Source: Shinella lacus (GTDB taxonomy: Bacteria; Pseudomonadota; Alphaproteobacteria; Rhizobiales; Rhizobiaceae). From it: 64,000 nucleotides of DNA. Each line of letters opens with the position of its first letter. Within the stretch, counting starts at the first letter, position 1. Both the position numbers and the translations under genes were made by a program. The notes below the pieces were generated by a model that saw nothing but the letters and a program-made list of their open reading frames with translations, searched no databases and had not been told where the DNA came from. The stretch lies in NCBI RefSeq assembly GCF_010994755.1, contig NZ_WHSB02000001.1:806001-870000 (forward strand). The letters run 5' to 3'. Positions 1 to 8,610 of this stretch are shown in pieces.

Positions 1-828
1 CGTCGTGTCGACTGGCATTGGGCGCAGAACGGAACCGCCGGCCTCTCGCAGGGCTGGAAACCCGAATGCGGATTTCTCCACTATGGCTGGGAAGGCTACA
101 ACGAGGCGCTGATCCTGTATGTCCTGGGGTTTGGTTCCCCGACCTTCCCGCTGACGTCAGAGTGCTACGAGACATGGAGCCTGACCTATCAGTGGGAGAA
201 CCTCATGGACCGGAACGTGCTGTATTCCGGCCCGCTCTTCACGCATCTCTTTTCGCATGCCTGGATCGATTTTCGCGGTATCCGCGATACCTTCATGCGC
301 GAGAAGAACAGCGACTATTTCGAAAACACCAAAAGAACGATCGCCATCCATCGCGACTATGGCGAGCGCAATCCCTACGAATTCGCGGGCTATTGCCGCG
401 ATTTCTGGGGTGTGACGGCGGGCGATGGCCCATCGGTGCCGGCCTTGCGCCAGAGCGGCAGGGACCGCCGGTTCTACGGCTACATGTCGCGCGGCGTGCC
501 TTATGGCCCGGATGACGGCACGATCTCGCCCTGGGCGATGCTGGCAACGCTGCCCTTTGCCCCCGCTGCCGCGCTCGCCGGCACCCGCCACCTCCTCGAA
601 ACCTATCCGCAGGTCTGTCGCGAGGACCGGTTTTCCAGCGGCTTCAACCCGACGCTGCGCTGCGGTCCGGAGGGGTGGCTTTCGGAAGGCTGGTACGGGC
701 TCGACCAGGGCCTGCTCGCGATGACGATCGAAAATCACCGCACGGGGCTGATCTGGGAAATCATGCGGCGCTGCACATATGTGCGTGACGGCCTCGCGCG
801 GGCCGGGTTCAAGGGCGGATGGTTATAG
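1..828 (+). CDS. glucoamylase-like protein, C-terminal part (5' end outside window)
   Basis: The reading frame is open from the first base to the TAG at 826-828, giving about 275 C-terminal residues. The stretch GWEGYNEALILYVLGFGSP near residue 34 and the aromatic-rich segment after it (YGLDQG near the end) are typical of the bacterial glucoamylase-like domain (Pfam PF10091). These proteins are putative carbohydrate-active enzymes with an (alpha/alpha) barrel and mostly unknown substrates. Signal peptide and N-terminus cannot be judged. The last codons overlap the start of the next gene, so the two are probably co-transcribed. Confidence 0.8.
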   Translation, partial: RRVDWHWAQNGTAGLSQGWKPECGFLHYGWEGYNEALILYVLGFGSPTFPLTSECYETWSLTYQWENLMDRNVLYSGPLFTHLFSHAWIDFRGIRDTFMREKNSDYFENTKRTIAIHRDYGERNPYEFAGYCRDFWGVTAGDGPSVPALRQSGRDRRFYGYMSRGVPYGPDDGTISPWAMLATLPFAPAAALAGTRHLLETYPQVCREDRFSSGFNPTLRCGPEGWLSEGWYGLDQGLLAMTIENHRTGLIWEIMRRCTYVRDGLARAGFKGGWL

Positions 829-2339
829 ACATGCAAGGCAATGCACCACGGGCAAAGCCCGGCGACGATGGCCTCTTTCTCCGGCGCGTGCGGCCGCGGG
901 ACTGGACCAATCCCGAACCGAAAAGCCTCTACGATCTTGTCATCGTCGGCGCCGGGCCGGCGGGGCTGACGGCGGCCGAATGCGCGGCGCGGGGGGGTTT
1001 TTCCGTCGCCCTTGTCGAGCGTGATCGCATGGGCGGAGACTCGCTGAACACGGGGTCCGTACCGTCGAAGGCGATCATCCGCAGCGCGCTGGCCTATGAC
1101 CTCATGCGGGAGACCGACGGGTTCGGCGTGCCCATCCCGGCCGAACCCGTTCTCGACTTTGCCGCGGTGATGGGACGCATGCGCCGGATACGGACGCGGA
1201 TCGCGGAATATCATTCGGTCCATGAACTCGCGGCCCTTGGCGTGGACATCTTCTTCGGCGCTGCCCGGTTTGCCAGCGCGAATGCGCTTGTCGTCAATGA
1301 CACCCGTCTGACCTTCAGGAAGGCGCTCATCGCCACGGGTGCGCGACCGAGAATCCCCGATATTCCGGGCCTCGACCGGATGGATTACCGCACAAGCGCG
1401 ACGATCTTCGACATGACGGCGCTGCCGAAACGTCTTGTCGTCATCGGCGGGGGGCCGCTCGGCTGCGAACTGGCGCAGGCCTTCTGCCGGCTGGGTTCGC
1501 ATGTGACGATCGTGCAGAAAAGTCCGAAATTCCTGCCCCGGGAGGGGCGCGATGCGGCCGAGATCCTGTCCTGGTCCATGGCGCGCGACGGCATGGACAT
1601 TCGCCTGAACACCACCGTCGTCGGGGCGCGGCGTGAGGGGGATGCCAAGGTGCTGGAGACCCTCAATTACGATCTGAAAGGCGAGATCGCGGCCGATGAA
1701 ATCCTCGTCTGCGCCGGGCGGTTGCCCAATGTCGAGGACCTCGAACTGGCGGCGGCCGGCGTGGCACTCGATCCCGACTGCGGCATCAGGGTCGACGATT
1801 TCCTGTGCAGCAGCAACCCCGACATATACGCCGCCGGCGATGTCTGCCTGCCGCTGAAGTTCACCAACGCCGCGCAATCCTCCGCGCGCATGGCGGTCCA
1901 GAATGCGCTCATGCAAGGGCGGCAGCGGCACGATAACTCGGTCATTCCCTGGTGCACCTTCTGCGACCCCGAGATCGCGCATATCGGCCTGCATGTCTGG
2001 GAGGCCCGCCGGCAATCCATTCCGATCCGGAGCTACACCGTGATGATGACCGATGTCGATCGCGCCGTCACGGACGGGCAGGAGGCCGGCTTCGTCAAGA
2101 TCCACGTCGCGGAGGGCAGCGATAAAATCCTCGGCGCGACCATCGTCGCCTCGCGGGCGAGCGAGATGATCAATGAAATGGCGGTCATCATGAGCGCCGG
2201 CATCGGCATGAAGGCGCTCGCCGAAGTGGTCCACACCTATCCGGCGCAGTCCGGGGCGATCATGCTCGCGGCTCAGGCCTACCGGCGCGATGTCGACAGG
2301 ATCGCCCGGCAGGCGACGGCCGGAGAGGCATCGGCCTGA
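819..2339 (+). CDS. FAD-dependent pyridine nucleotide-disulfide oxidoreductase-like protein lacking the redox cysteines
   Basis: This 506-residue protein has the fold of mercuric reductase/dihydrolipoyl dehydrogenase: FAD motif GAGPAG at 44-49, an NAD(P) motif IGGGPLGCE in the middle, the second FAD motif NPDIYAAGDV, and a C-terminal dimerisation domain. The active-site segment normally reads GGTCLNxGCxPSK. Here it is GGDSLNTGSVPSK at 72-84, so both cysteines are Ser75 and Ser80. The C-terminal His-Pro/Glu dyad is also lost (HTYPAQSG). Disulfide chemistry is therefore unlikely; a one- or two-electron NAD(P)H:acceptor role is possible but unproven. Start: ATG 819 overlaps the preceding stop; ATG 831 is an alternative. 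Confidence 0.8.
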   Translation: MVIDMQGNAPRAKPGDDGLFLRRVRPRDWTNPEPKSLYDLVIVGAGPAGLTAAECAARGGFSVALVERDRMGGDSLNTGSVPSKAIIRSALAYDLMRETDGFGVPIPAEPVLDFAAVMGRMRRIRTRIAEYHSVHELAALGVDIFFGAARFASANALVVNDTRLTFRKALIATGARPRIPDIPGLDRMDYRTSATIFDMTALPKRLVVIGGGPLGCELAQAFCRLGSHVTIVQKSPKFLPREGRDAAEILSWSMARDGMDIRLNTTVVGARREGDAKVLETLNYDLKGEIAADEILVCAGRLPNVEDLELAAAGVALDPDCGIRVDDFLCSSNPDIYAAGDVCLPLKFTNAAQSSARMAVQNALMQGRQRHDNSVIPWCTFCDPEIAHIGLHVWEARRQSIPIRSYTVMMTDVDRAVTDGQEAGFVKIHVAEGSDKILGATIVASRASEMINEMAVIMSAGIGMKALAEVVHTYPAQSGAIMLAAQAYRRDVDRIARQATAGEASA

Positions 2340-2348
2340 TCGGCCGGC

Positions 2349-4085
2349 TTATCCGCCGCCCGTCACCGGCAGGAGGCGCAGCGTGCGCGAAAACAGATCG
2401 ACGCGCCCTTCTCCCGTGCCCATCGCGATGATCGCCGCACTCGCCAGTTCGTCGCGGAAGATGGAGGCGACCCGCTCGCCGTTTTCGCCGTCGGTCAGAT
2501 CGCCGATATCGTCGATCACAATCCAGCCCGGACGGTGGAGGAGCAGTTGCGCGATGCTCAGCATTCGGCGCTCATCGTTGCCGAGTTCGTGTTCCCATCG
2601 GGCAATGCGATCCAGCGAGGGTGACAGGCGCTCAAGCCCCGCCCGTTGCAGGCTGGCCAGGATTTCCTCGGTCGAGTAGGCGTCGGCGTCACGTGGATAA
2701 CAAAGGGCCGCGCGCAGCGTACCGGCCGGCATGTAGGGGTCGCGCACCACGAACGCGATGCCACCCTCGCGCGGCAGGCTGATGCTGCCCCTGCCCCAGA
2801 ACCACAGCCCGGCAATCGTGTGCGTCAGGAGCGTCTTGCCGGCGCCCAGGGCTCCGGTGACGAGCACGCGGTCGCCGGGATAAACCTCGACATGCGGCTC
2901 GGACAGCCGCACCGGCCCCGACGGCACGTCGATTTCCAGATTGTCGAGGACGATGACGGGATCGGGCGACGGGACGAAAGCGATGCGGTCCGCCGTTCCG
3001 TCGGCCGTCTCGGCATCCATCAGGGCGAGCCGGAACGCTGCGACCCGCCCGAGCGTCGCGCGCCAGTCGGCGATGGAGCCGATATTGTCGACGAACCATC
3101 GCAGCGAGGCGTGGAACTGGTTGAACGCGCCGACGGCCATCATCAGTCCGCCGAAGGTCATGTCGCCGCCGAAATAGACCGGCGCGGCGATGATGATCGG
3201 CGCAACGATCGTCACCCAGCCATAACCCGACGTGACCCAGGCAAGGCGTGTCATCGCGAAGACGATGCGGCGGGTTGCGGCCATGACCGCGGCGAGGTCC
3301 CGCTGAAGGCGCCGCGCCTCGTCCACCTCGCCGGAGGCGACCGAGATGGCGGCGAGCTGTTCGTTCACCCGCATCAGCGAAGAGCGCAGGTCCGCCTCGC
3401 GCGCGTAGCGGTCGCCATTGAGAGCGATCAGCGGGCGGCCGACCATCCAGCTCAGCCAGGAGGCTGTTCCCGAATAGAGGATCGCGGCCCAGACCATGTA
3501 GCCGGGGATCAGGAAAGCGTAACCCCACAGGTGGAAGACGAAGCCCGAGGACAGCGCCCAGAGAACACCGACGAAGCTCAAGAGCAGGACGCCCGCCTGC
3601 AACAGGCCGACGCCCAGATCGACCGAGAGATCGCTCAAACGGTGCGCATCCTCGTGCAGCCGCTGGTCGGGATTGATGCCGATCTGCCCCCGCCGCGCCA
3701 CGCGGAATGCGCGCCCGGGACGAAGCCACTCGTCGATCATGTCGCGCGTCAGCGCTTCCCGGAGCTTCAGGTGCAGCATCTGGTTGAGCCAGAGCTGCGC
3801 GACGTTGAGAACGAGCAGCGCGCCGGCGATCTCGAAGAAGACCAGCAACTGCGCGAGGAAGGCCGGCATGTTGCGCTGTTGCAGGGCGTCGTAGAACGGC
3901 TGGTTCCAGCGATTGAGGACAATCTGCCCGTAAGCCGTGGCAAGAATGACTGCAAGGATGCCCGCTGCCAGCAGCATCAGGACGCCGCGAAGCGGAGAGC
4001 CGTGGAAGGCCGCCGCCATCGTCGCCAAATATTGCCGCAGTCGCGGTTCCTCGGCCCCGTCACGCACCGGATTCAGATCAGCCAT
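2349..4085 (-). CDS. SbmA/YddA-type ABC transporter, fused membrane and nucleotide-binding domains, degenerate ATPase
   Basis: From ATG 4085 the protein has 578 residues. The N-terminal two thirds carries about six hydrophobic segments with the NQPFYDALQQ region typical of the ABC_membrane_2 family (YddA, and BacA/SbmA peptide and B12 importers). The C-terminal third is a nucleotide-binding domain with Walker A GALGAGKT at 411-418. The remaining ATPase motifs are eroded: the LSxGE signature is ELGNDERR (500-507), Walker B ends IVIDD without the catalytic Glu, and the switch His is replaced (AMGTGEG). Poor hydrolysis is expected. TTG 4115 would extend it by 10 residues. A 40-codon ORF with a good ribosome site ends 5 bases before ATG 4085. 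The 3' end nearly abuts the convergent oxidoreductase gene. Confidence 0.78.
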   Translation of the reverse strand: MADLNPVRDGAEEPRLRQYLATMAAAFHGSPLRGVLMLLAAGILAVILATAYGQIVLNRWNQPFYDALQQRNMPAFLAQLLVFFEIAGALLVLNVAQLWLNQMLHLKLREALTRDMIDEWLRPGRAFRVARRGQIGINPDQRLHEDAHRLSDLSVDLGVGLLQAGVLLLSFVGVLWALSSGFVFHLWGYAFLIPGYMVWAAILYSGTASWLSWMVGRPLIALNGDRYAREADLRSSLMRVNEQLAAISVASGEVDEARRLQRDLAAVMAATRRIVFAMTRLAWVTSGYGWVTIVAPIIIAAPVYFGGDMTFGGLMMAVGAFNQFHASLRWFVDNIGSIADWRATLGRVAAFRLALMDAETADGTADRIAFVPSPDPVIVLDNLEIDVPSGPVRLSEPHVEVYPGDRVLVTGALGAGKTLLTHTIAGLWFWGRGSISLPREGGIAFVVRDPYMPAGTLRAALCYPRDADAYSTEEILASLQRAGLERLSPSLDRIARWEHELGNDERRMLSIAQLLLHRPGWIVIDDIGDLTDGENGERVASIFRDELASAAIIAMGTGEGRVDLFSRTLRLLPVTGGG

Positions 4086-4090
4086 GCCTG

Positions 4091-4213
4091 TCACCGATGT
4101 ATCGAGGGGTCGCAAGACCCGCTCCCGTGTGGTTTGCGCCTGTCTCTAGCCAAAGGAAACTTGACTCGACCACGCGTTGAATGAACCGCGAGAGCGCCAC
4201 CGGCCTGGATCAT
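4091..4213 (-). CDS. possible 40-residue leader or small protein before the ABC gene
   Basis: On the minus strand an AAAGGAG ribosome site lies 8 bases before ATG 4213. The frame runs 40 codons (MIQAGGALAVHSTRGR at the start) to TGA at 4091, and the ABC gene's ATG follows after 5 bases. The ABC gene itself has only a weak ribosome site, so translational coupling through this ORF is plausible. The peptide is basic and resembles nothing I recognise. It could equally be a chance frame in a 330-base region (4086-4415) where the only other signal I see is a TATAGT box upstream of the ORF. Confidence 0.35.
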   Translation of the reverse strand: MIQAGGALAVHSTRGRVKFPLARDRRKPHGSGSCDPSIHR

Positions 4214-4415
4214 CGTTGAGCTCCTTTGAAACACCCCGGCGAGACTATAGCCCGACATAGGGAGCGTCCATTCAATCGGCAATGTGCCGATGCAGCATTG
4301 CCGGCTGCTTCCGGTCACCGGCACGCACTTCGGCGTGGCTCGTCCGTCTACACCACAGGCGAAATCGCGCATGCAGAATTCCCCGACGTCTCCTTCCGCC
4401 AGGAACTGCGTTCGC

Positions 4416-6512
4416 TCAGGCGGCTGGAAAGAACAATTCCACTGTCGTTCCCTTCCCGACTGTGGAGTAAATGCGTGCGTCGCCGCCGCTCTGGCGCATG
4501 AAGCCGTAGACGACCGCGAGGCCGAGGCCCGCGCCGCCTTCTTCGTCGCGCGTCGTGAAATAGGGCTCGAAGGCCTTGTCGACGGCATCCGCCGACATGC
4601 CGATGCCATCGTCGATGACTGAAACCGCGATGCCCGTTTCGATGCCCATGCAGCGGATGAGGATTGTCCCGCCCTCGGGCATGGCGGCGGCGGCGTTGAG
4701 GCAGAGATTGAGGATCGACTGCTCGAAGAGGGCGGCGTCGAGCTGCACCGTCGGCAGGTCGTCCGCGATGTCGAAGGCCAGGCGGCGGTTTTCGCCGATG
4801 GCGATCTCCAGCACATCGGCCATGCCGCGCAAGAGCGCACCGATCTCCACCGCGCCGGGATGGATCGGCTGCTGGCTGCCGATGGACAGCATGCTGCCCG
4901 CAAGCGACCGGCCCCGGTCGGCCGCCTTGCGGATGCGGGCGAGATGGCGCTTCTGGCGATCGTTGAAACCGGTTTCACGTTCGAGAAGACCGAGGCTGCC
5001 GGTGATGATGCCGATCATGTTGCCGACCTCGTGGCTCACCTGGTGGGTCATGCGCATGATGCCGTCGAGGCGCTGGATCCTGGCCGCTTCCGCCTCCTGC
5101 CGGTCGAGGTCGGTAATGTCGCGCGCCAGGAGCACGATGCCACCATCCGGCTGGCGCGACAGCGACACTTCCGTCACCCGTCCCGCCTCGGAACGATGGC
5201 GCAGCACGGACCGCGCGCCGAGCAGGCCGGCGTCGGTCTCGGCGGGCAGAAGTGCTGGATCGATTTCCGGCAAGGGCGCCACGAATTTGCGCAGCGGCAG
5301 TTTTCGCGCCGAGCCCGACCAGCCGACAAGCTCGATGACGCGCCGGTTCATGGTGATCGGCCGGCCGCGCGGGTCGAACAGCGCAATGCCTTCGTTCATG
5401 GTGCGGAAGGTGGAGCGGATGGTGCGGGCGGCGGCTTCCGCCGTGCGCCGGAGCCGGGAGACGCGCTCGACGCTTTCGCGAAACGCGCGGAAGGCTTCGA
5501 GCAGCCGCACCAGCTCCGTCTCCGTGCCGTTATAGGCCGGGGCATCCACATCCTTGCGCCCTTCTGCCAGCGCGTTCATGCCCGTGGAAAGCGCCACGAT
5601 GCCGCGCGAGACGCGCATGACCGAGCGGATGGAGAAGATCGCCATCACAAGCACCAGCAGGGACGCGAAGGCGACGATGACGAGCAGGCGGCTCAGCGCG
5701 TCGGAGGTCGAGACGAGGTCCTCGTTGAGGCCGCGGGCGACGGCCTCGCTCTGGGTTTCGGTCGCATGCGAAAGATCGCGGGATACGGAATGCAACCGCG
5801 CCACGGCGGCGCGGATGGCGAACATTTCGAGCAGATAGCGGGTCTGCGCCTCGAAGACGCGCTCGTAAGGCATGAGCTCGGCCGCGGAAACCCGCGCATC
5901 CGGGGACGCACGGTCGAGGCGCGGCGCGGTTTCGGCGACATAGCGGCGGCGCAGCTCACCCAGCTGGAAAAGACTGTCGGAATTGGAGGCCGACTGCACG
6001 ATGCCGTTGAGCCGCCGGCGGAAATCGGTTTCGGTTATGCCGCTGCCCGTGGCGATCTCGCCGAGGGCGGCCGCCGCCTCCGCCTTGTGCTGCTGGGCGG
6101 CTTCCGCGTCGGCCGCGAGCATCGTCGTCTGCGTGCGGATGGTCTCCAGCAGTTCGACGATGCGCGCGCCGGCAAAGCCTTTTACCGCCGTGCCTTCGCG
6201 TTCCGGCTGCATGGTGCGCAGCAGCACATCGACCTGCGCGACGACAGCACGGCTCTCGCTGGAGACCCGGTAGGGCGACGTCGCGTTCATCAGGAAGGGC
6301 GCGCTCGACACGAGGTCGGAGACCTGCCGCGAGACCAGCGATGCCTTGGCGAGGCTGGAAAAGGCCTGCAGGCCATAGGCCGCCATCTCCTCGCGCGCCC
6401 GTTGCAGGCCGTAGACCGCGATGGTCGCCAGGCTGAACACGAGCACGCAGATGAAGGCGATGGCGAAGGGCAGGCGAAAGGCGATCGAGGAGAGGAACGG
6501 GCGATTGATCAC
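4416..6512 (-). CDS. membrane sensor histidine kinase
   Basis: The 698-residue kinase has TM1 at about 10-34, a periplasmic sensor region at 35-274, TM2 at about 275-297, a HAMP-like linker, a PAS-like domain at about 366-470 and a catalytic core. Visible motifs are the H-box QVSHEVGN with phospho-acceptor His494, N-box NLCLNAAAA from 602, G1 DDGIG 634-638 and G2 GAGLGLA 660-666. The start is GTG 6512, overlapping the response-regulator stop (GTGA), so translation is probably coupled. The pair diverges from the AfuABC-type importer and most likely senses that importer's ligand or ligand-bound binding protein in the periplasm (inference from context). Confidence 0.9.
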   Translation of the reverse strand: MINRPFLSSIAFRLPFAIAFICVLVFSLATIAVYGLQRAREEMAAYGLQAFSSLAKASLVSRQVSDLVSSAPFLMNATSPYRVSSESRAVVAQVDVLLRTMQPEREGTAVKGFAGARIVELLETIRTQTTMLAADAEAAQQHKAEAAAALGEIATGSGITETDFRRRLNGIVQSASNSDSLFQLGELRRRYVAETAPRLDRASPDARVSAAELMPYERVFEAQTRYLLEMFAIRAAVARLHSVSRDLSHATETQSEAVARGLNEDLVSTSDALSRLLVIVAFASLLVLVMAIFSIRSVMRVSRGIVALSTGMNALAEGRKDVDAPAYNGTETELVRLLEAFRAFRESVERVSRLRRTAEAAARTIRSTFRTMNEGIALFDPRGRPITMNRRVIELVGWSGSARKLPLRKFVAPLPEIDPALLPAETDAGLLGARSVLRHRSEAGRVTEVSLSRQPDGGIVLLARDITDLDRQEAEAARIQRLDGIMRMTHQVSHEVGNMIGIITGSLGLLERETGFNDRQKRHLARIRKAADRGRSLAGSMLSIGSQQPIHPGAVEIGALLRGMADVLEIAIGENRRLAFDIADDLPTVQLDAALFEQSILNLCLNAAAAMPEGGTILIRCMGIETGIAVSVIDDGIGMSADAVDKAFEPYFTTRDEEGGAGLGLAVVYGFMRQSGGDARIYSTVGKGTTVELFFPAA

Positions 6513-7255
6513 GGCGAGAGCTCACCCTCGTCCGTGCTCAGCACGTACCCCTTGCCGCGCCGGGTCTGGATGTGGCGCGGCAGATCCGGATTGCGCTCGA
6601 TCTTGCGGCGAAGGCGCAGCACCAGCACGTCGACATTGCGGTCGATGTAGCGTTCGCTTTCCGCTCCGAGCCGGTCGAGAATATGCGCGCGGCTGACGGG
6701 TATGTTCGGTGTCTCGGCGAGGATTTCGAGCAGGGCGAATTCGGCGCTGGTGAGCGATTTGGCAGGATCGGTGAGGCAGACGGCGCGACGGTTCTTCAAA
6801 TCGACCGACCAGTCGCCCAGCTTCAGCGCCGCCGGTTCGTGCTCGCGCTCAGTCTCCCGTTCGGGCTTCAGCGAGGGGATCGTCCGGCGCAGCACGGCCT
6901 TGATACGTGCCGTCAATTCGATCGGCTCGAAGGGTTTTACGACATAGTCGTCCGCCGCGGTCTCCAGCCCCAGCACCCGGTCCGCGGCACTGCCCGCCGC
7001 CGTCACCATGACGATGCCGATATTGGTCTGCGCGCGCAGGCGCTGCGCGAAGGTGCGGCCGGAGGTGCCGGGCAGGTTATGGTCAACGAGCACCAGATGC
7101 ACGGTCTCGCGCGCCAGCACGCCCATGGCCTCCTCTGCCGATGGCGCGGTCAAGGGCGTCCAGCCCTCCGCCTCCACCAGATCGGAGATAAGCTCCGCCA
7201 TGTCCGGATCGTCCTCGACGATCAGAATCCTGATCCTCTCATTCAACACATGCAC
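6509..7255 (-). CDS. OmpR/PhoB-family response regulator
   Basis: The 248-residue regulator has a receiver domain with acidic pocket EDD near 14-16, phospho-acceptor Asp58 (LVLVDHNLPG), switch Thr85 and Lys107 (VVKPFE). It ends with an OmpR-type winged helix (recognition region around VLRLRRKIERN, ending TRRGKGYVL). GGGAGG sits 7 bases before ATG 7255. It is first in the two-gene operon with the kinase and diverges from the binding-protein gene at 7470. The intergenic region between them holds 9-bp-spaced TGTMA repeats that are probable binding sites. Confidence 0.92.
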   Translation of the reverse strand: MHVLNERIRILIVEDDPDMAELISDLVEAEGWTPLTAPSAEEAMGVLARETVHLVLVDHNLPGTSGRTFAQRLRAQTNIGIVMVTAAGSAADRVLGLETAADDYVVKPFEPIELTARIKAVLRRTIPSLKPERETEREHEPAALKLGDWSVDLKNRRAVCLTDPAKSLTSAEFALLEILAETPNIPVSRAHILDRLGAESERYIDRNVDVLVLRLRRKIERNPDLPRHIQTRRGKGYVLSTDEGELSP

Positions 7256-7283
7256 GTCCTCCCGCGCGCATCATAGGCAGGCC

Positions 7284-7420
7284 TGTCACAATCTTCAAAG
7301 CGGGCTCGCGTTATGCACCTTGTCACATTTGTAACCTTTGTCATTTTTGCCCGGTCGATGGTGCGCCAGGCTGTAAGAACGGTAACCATTCTTCGATTGC
7401 AGCGAGCGACAGATGTGACA
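7284..7420. promoter_or_regulatory. probable response-regulator binding sites (TGTCA repeats, 9-bp period)
   Basis: Three direct repeats start at 7321, 7330 and 7339 (TGTCACATT, TGTAACCTT, TGTCATTTT), spaced exactly 9 bp. A fourth copy lies at 7284 (TGTCACAAT) and an inverted copy at 7412-7420 (GATGTGACA). Short direct repeats about one helical turn apart are typical of OmpR-family regulators, and these lie between the regulator gene and the importer it probably controls. Assignment to this regulator is an inference. Confidence 0.55.
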
Positions 7421-7469
7421 TCCTGACTGCGGAGATTGGGACGTTCGTCGTTCCAAAGGGAGGAACATC

Positions 7470-8492
7470 GTGAAAGGCATCACCGCTTTCAGTGCGGGCG
7501 TGGCTTTGTGGCTCATGAGCGCCACGGCCGGCACGGCAGCCGCATCGCTCACCGTCTTGTGCGGTGTCGACGAGGCGTGGTGCGCCGCGATGAAGACGGC
7601 CTATGAGGCAAAGACCGGCCTCGACATTTCGATGACCCGCAAGAGCACCGGCGATATCCTCAACCAGATCCGCGCCGAAAAGGCCGCCCCGACCGTCGAT
7701 GTCTGGTGGGGCGGGACGGGTGATACCCATTTGCAGGGCGGATCGGAAGACCTGCTGGAACCCTACCAGCCGGCGCACGAACGCGACATGCTGCCCTGGG
7801 CGCAGAACTTTTTCGCCATGTCCGGCGGCCGCTCCGCCGGCATCTATGCCGGGGCGCTCGGCTTTGCCTACAATGCCGATCTGCTGCGCGAACTGAAGCT
7901 GCCGGCGCCGACCTGCTGGAAGGACCTGACGGACATCGCCTATCGCGGCCGCATCCGGAGCGGCAATCCGAACTCTTCCGGCACCGCCTTCACGACGCTC
8001 GCGACGCTGGTGCAGCTCTTCGGCGAGGAGGAAGCCTTCCGCTATCTCGCCGCCCTCAATCGCAATATCGACCAGTACACGACGGCGGGTTCCGCCCCGG
8101 TCAAGGCGGCCGCACGCGGCGAAACGCTGATCGGCATTTCCTTCATGCATGATGCCGTTACGCAGAAGCAGGCGGGTTCGCCCCTGATCATCGTCGCGCC
8201 CTGCGAGGGCACGGGGTATGAGATCGGCGCCGTCAGCATCGTCAAGGGTGCACAGCATATCGAAGAGGCGAAACGCTTCGTCGATTTTGCACTGAGCCCG
8301 GAGGGACAGGGCACGGGCGCGGCCTCGGGCCAGAACCAAGTGCCGTCCAATGCGAAATCGGCCCTGCCGCTGGCGGCTCCCGATATCTCGCTCATCAAGA
8401 TGGTGGACTACGACTTCGCCACCTTCGGCTCCCCGGAAGAACGAAGTCGGCTGCTCGAACGGTTCGACGCGGTGATATCCGCGACGAACTAA
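7470..8492 (+). CDS. periplasmic binding protein of AfuA/Fe3+-type ABC importer (copy 1)
   Basis: The 340-residue exported protein has a signal peptide at about 1-25 (basic start, hydrophobic core, AxA end). It belongs to the AfuA/FbpA-like cluster of type-II binding proteins; the loops DVWWGGTGDTHLQ, NPNSSGTAF and CEGTGYEIG are characteristic. GGGAGG lies about 10 bases upstream of the GTG at 7470. A close paralogue follows directly at 8611. AfuA homologues include ferric-ion binders and sugar-phosphate binders. The phosphatase gene downstream favours a phosphorylated organic ligand here, but that is inference. Cysteines in the LTVLCGVDEAWC, PTCW and PCEGTG segments recur in copy 2 and may form disulfides. 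Confidence 0.85.
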   Translation: MKGITAFSAGVALWLMSATAGTAAASLTVLCGVDEAWCAAMKTAYEAKTGLDISMTRKSTGDILNQIRAEKAAPTVDVWWGGTGDTHLQGGSEDLLEPYQPAHERDMLPWAQNFFAMSGGRSAGIYAGALGFAYNADLLRELKLPAPTCWKDLTDIAYRGRIRSGNPNSSGTAFTTLATLVQLFGEEEAFRYLAALNRNIDQYTTAGSAPVKAAARGETLIGISFMHDAVTQKQAGSPLIIVAPCEGTGYEIGAVSIVKGAQHIEEAKRFVDFALSPEGQGTGAASGQNQVPSNAKSALPLAAPDISLIKMVDYDFATFGSPEERSRLLERFDAVISATN

Positions 8493-8610
8493 CCGCCAAC
8501 ACCAACCACGATCCGAATTTCGTGAACGCGCCGCTCACAGGCAGGCCGATGGCCGCGCCATGTCTCGTTCGCGCCAAAAATCCAAAACCAGGCAACAGGA
8601 GGATGCCCCC

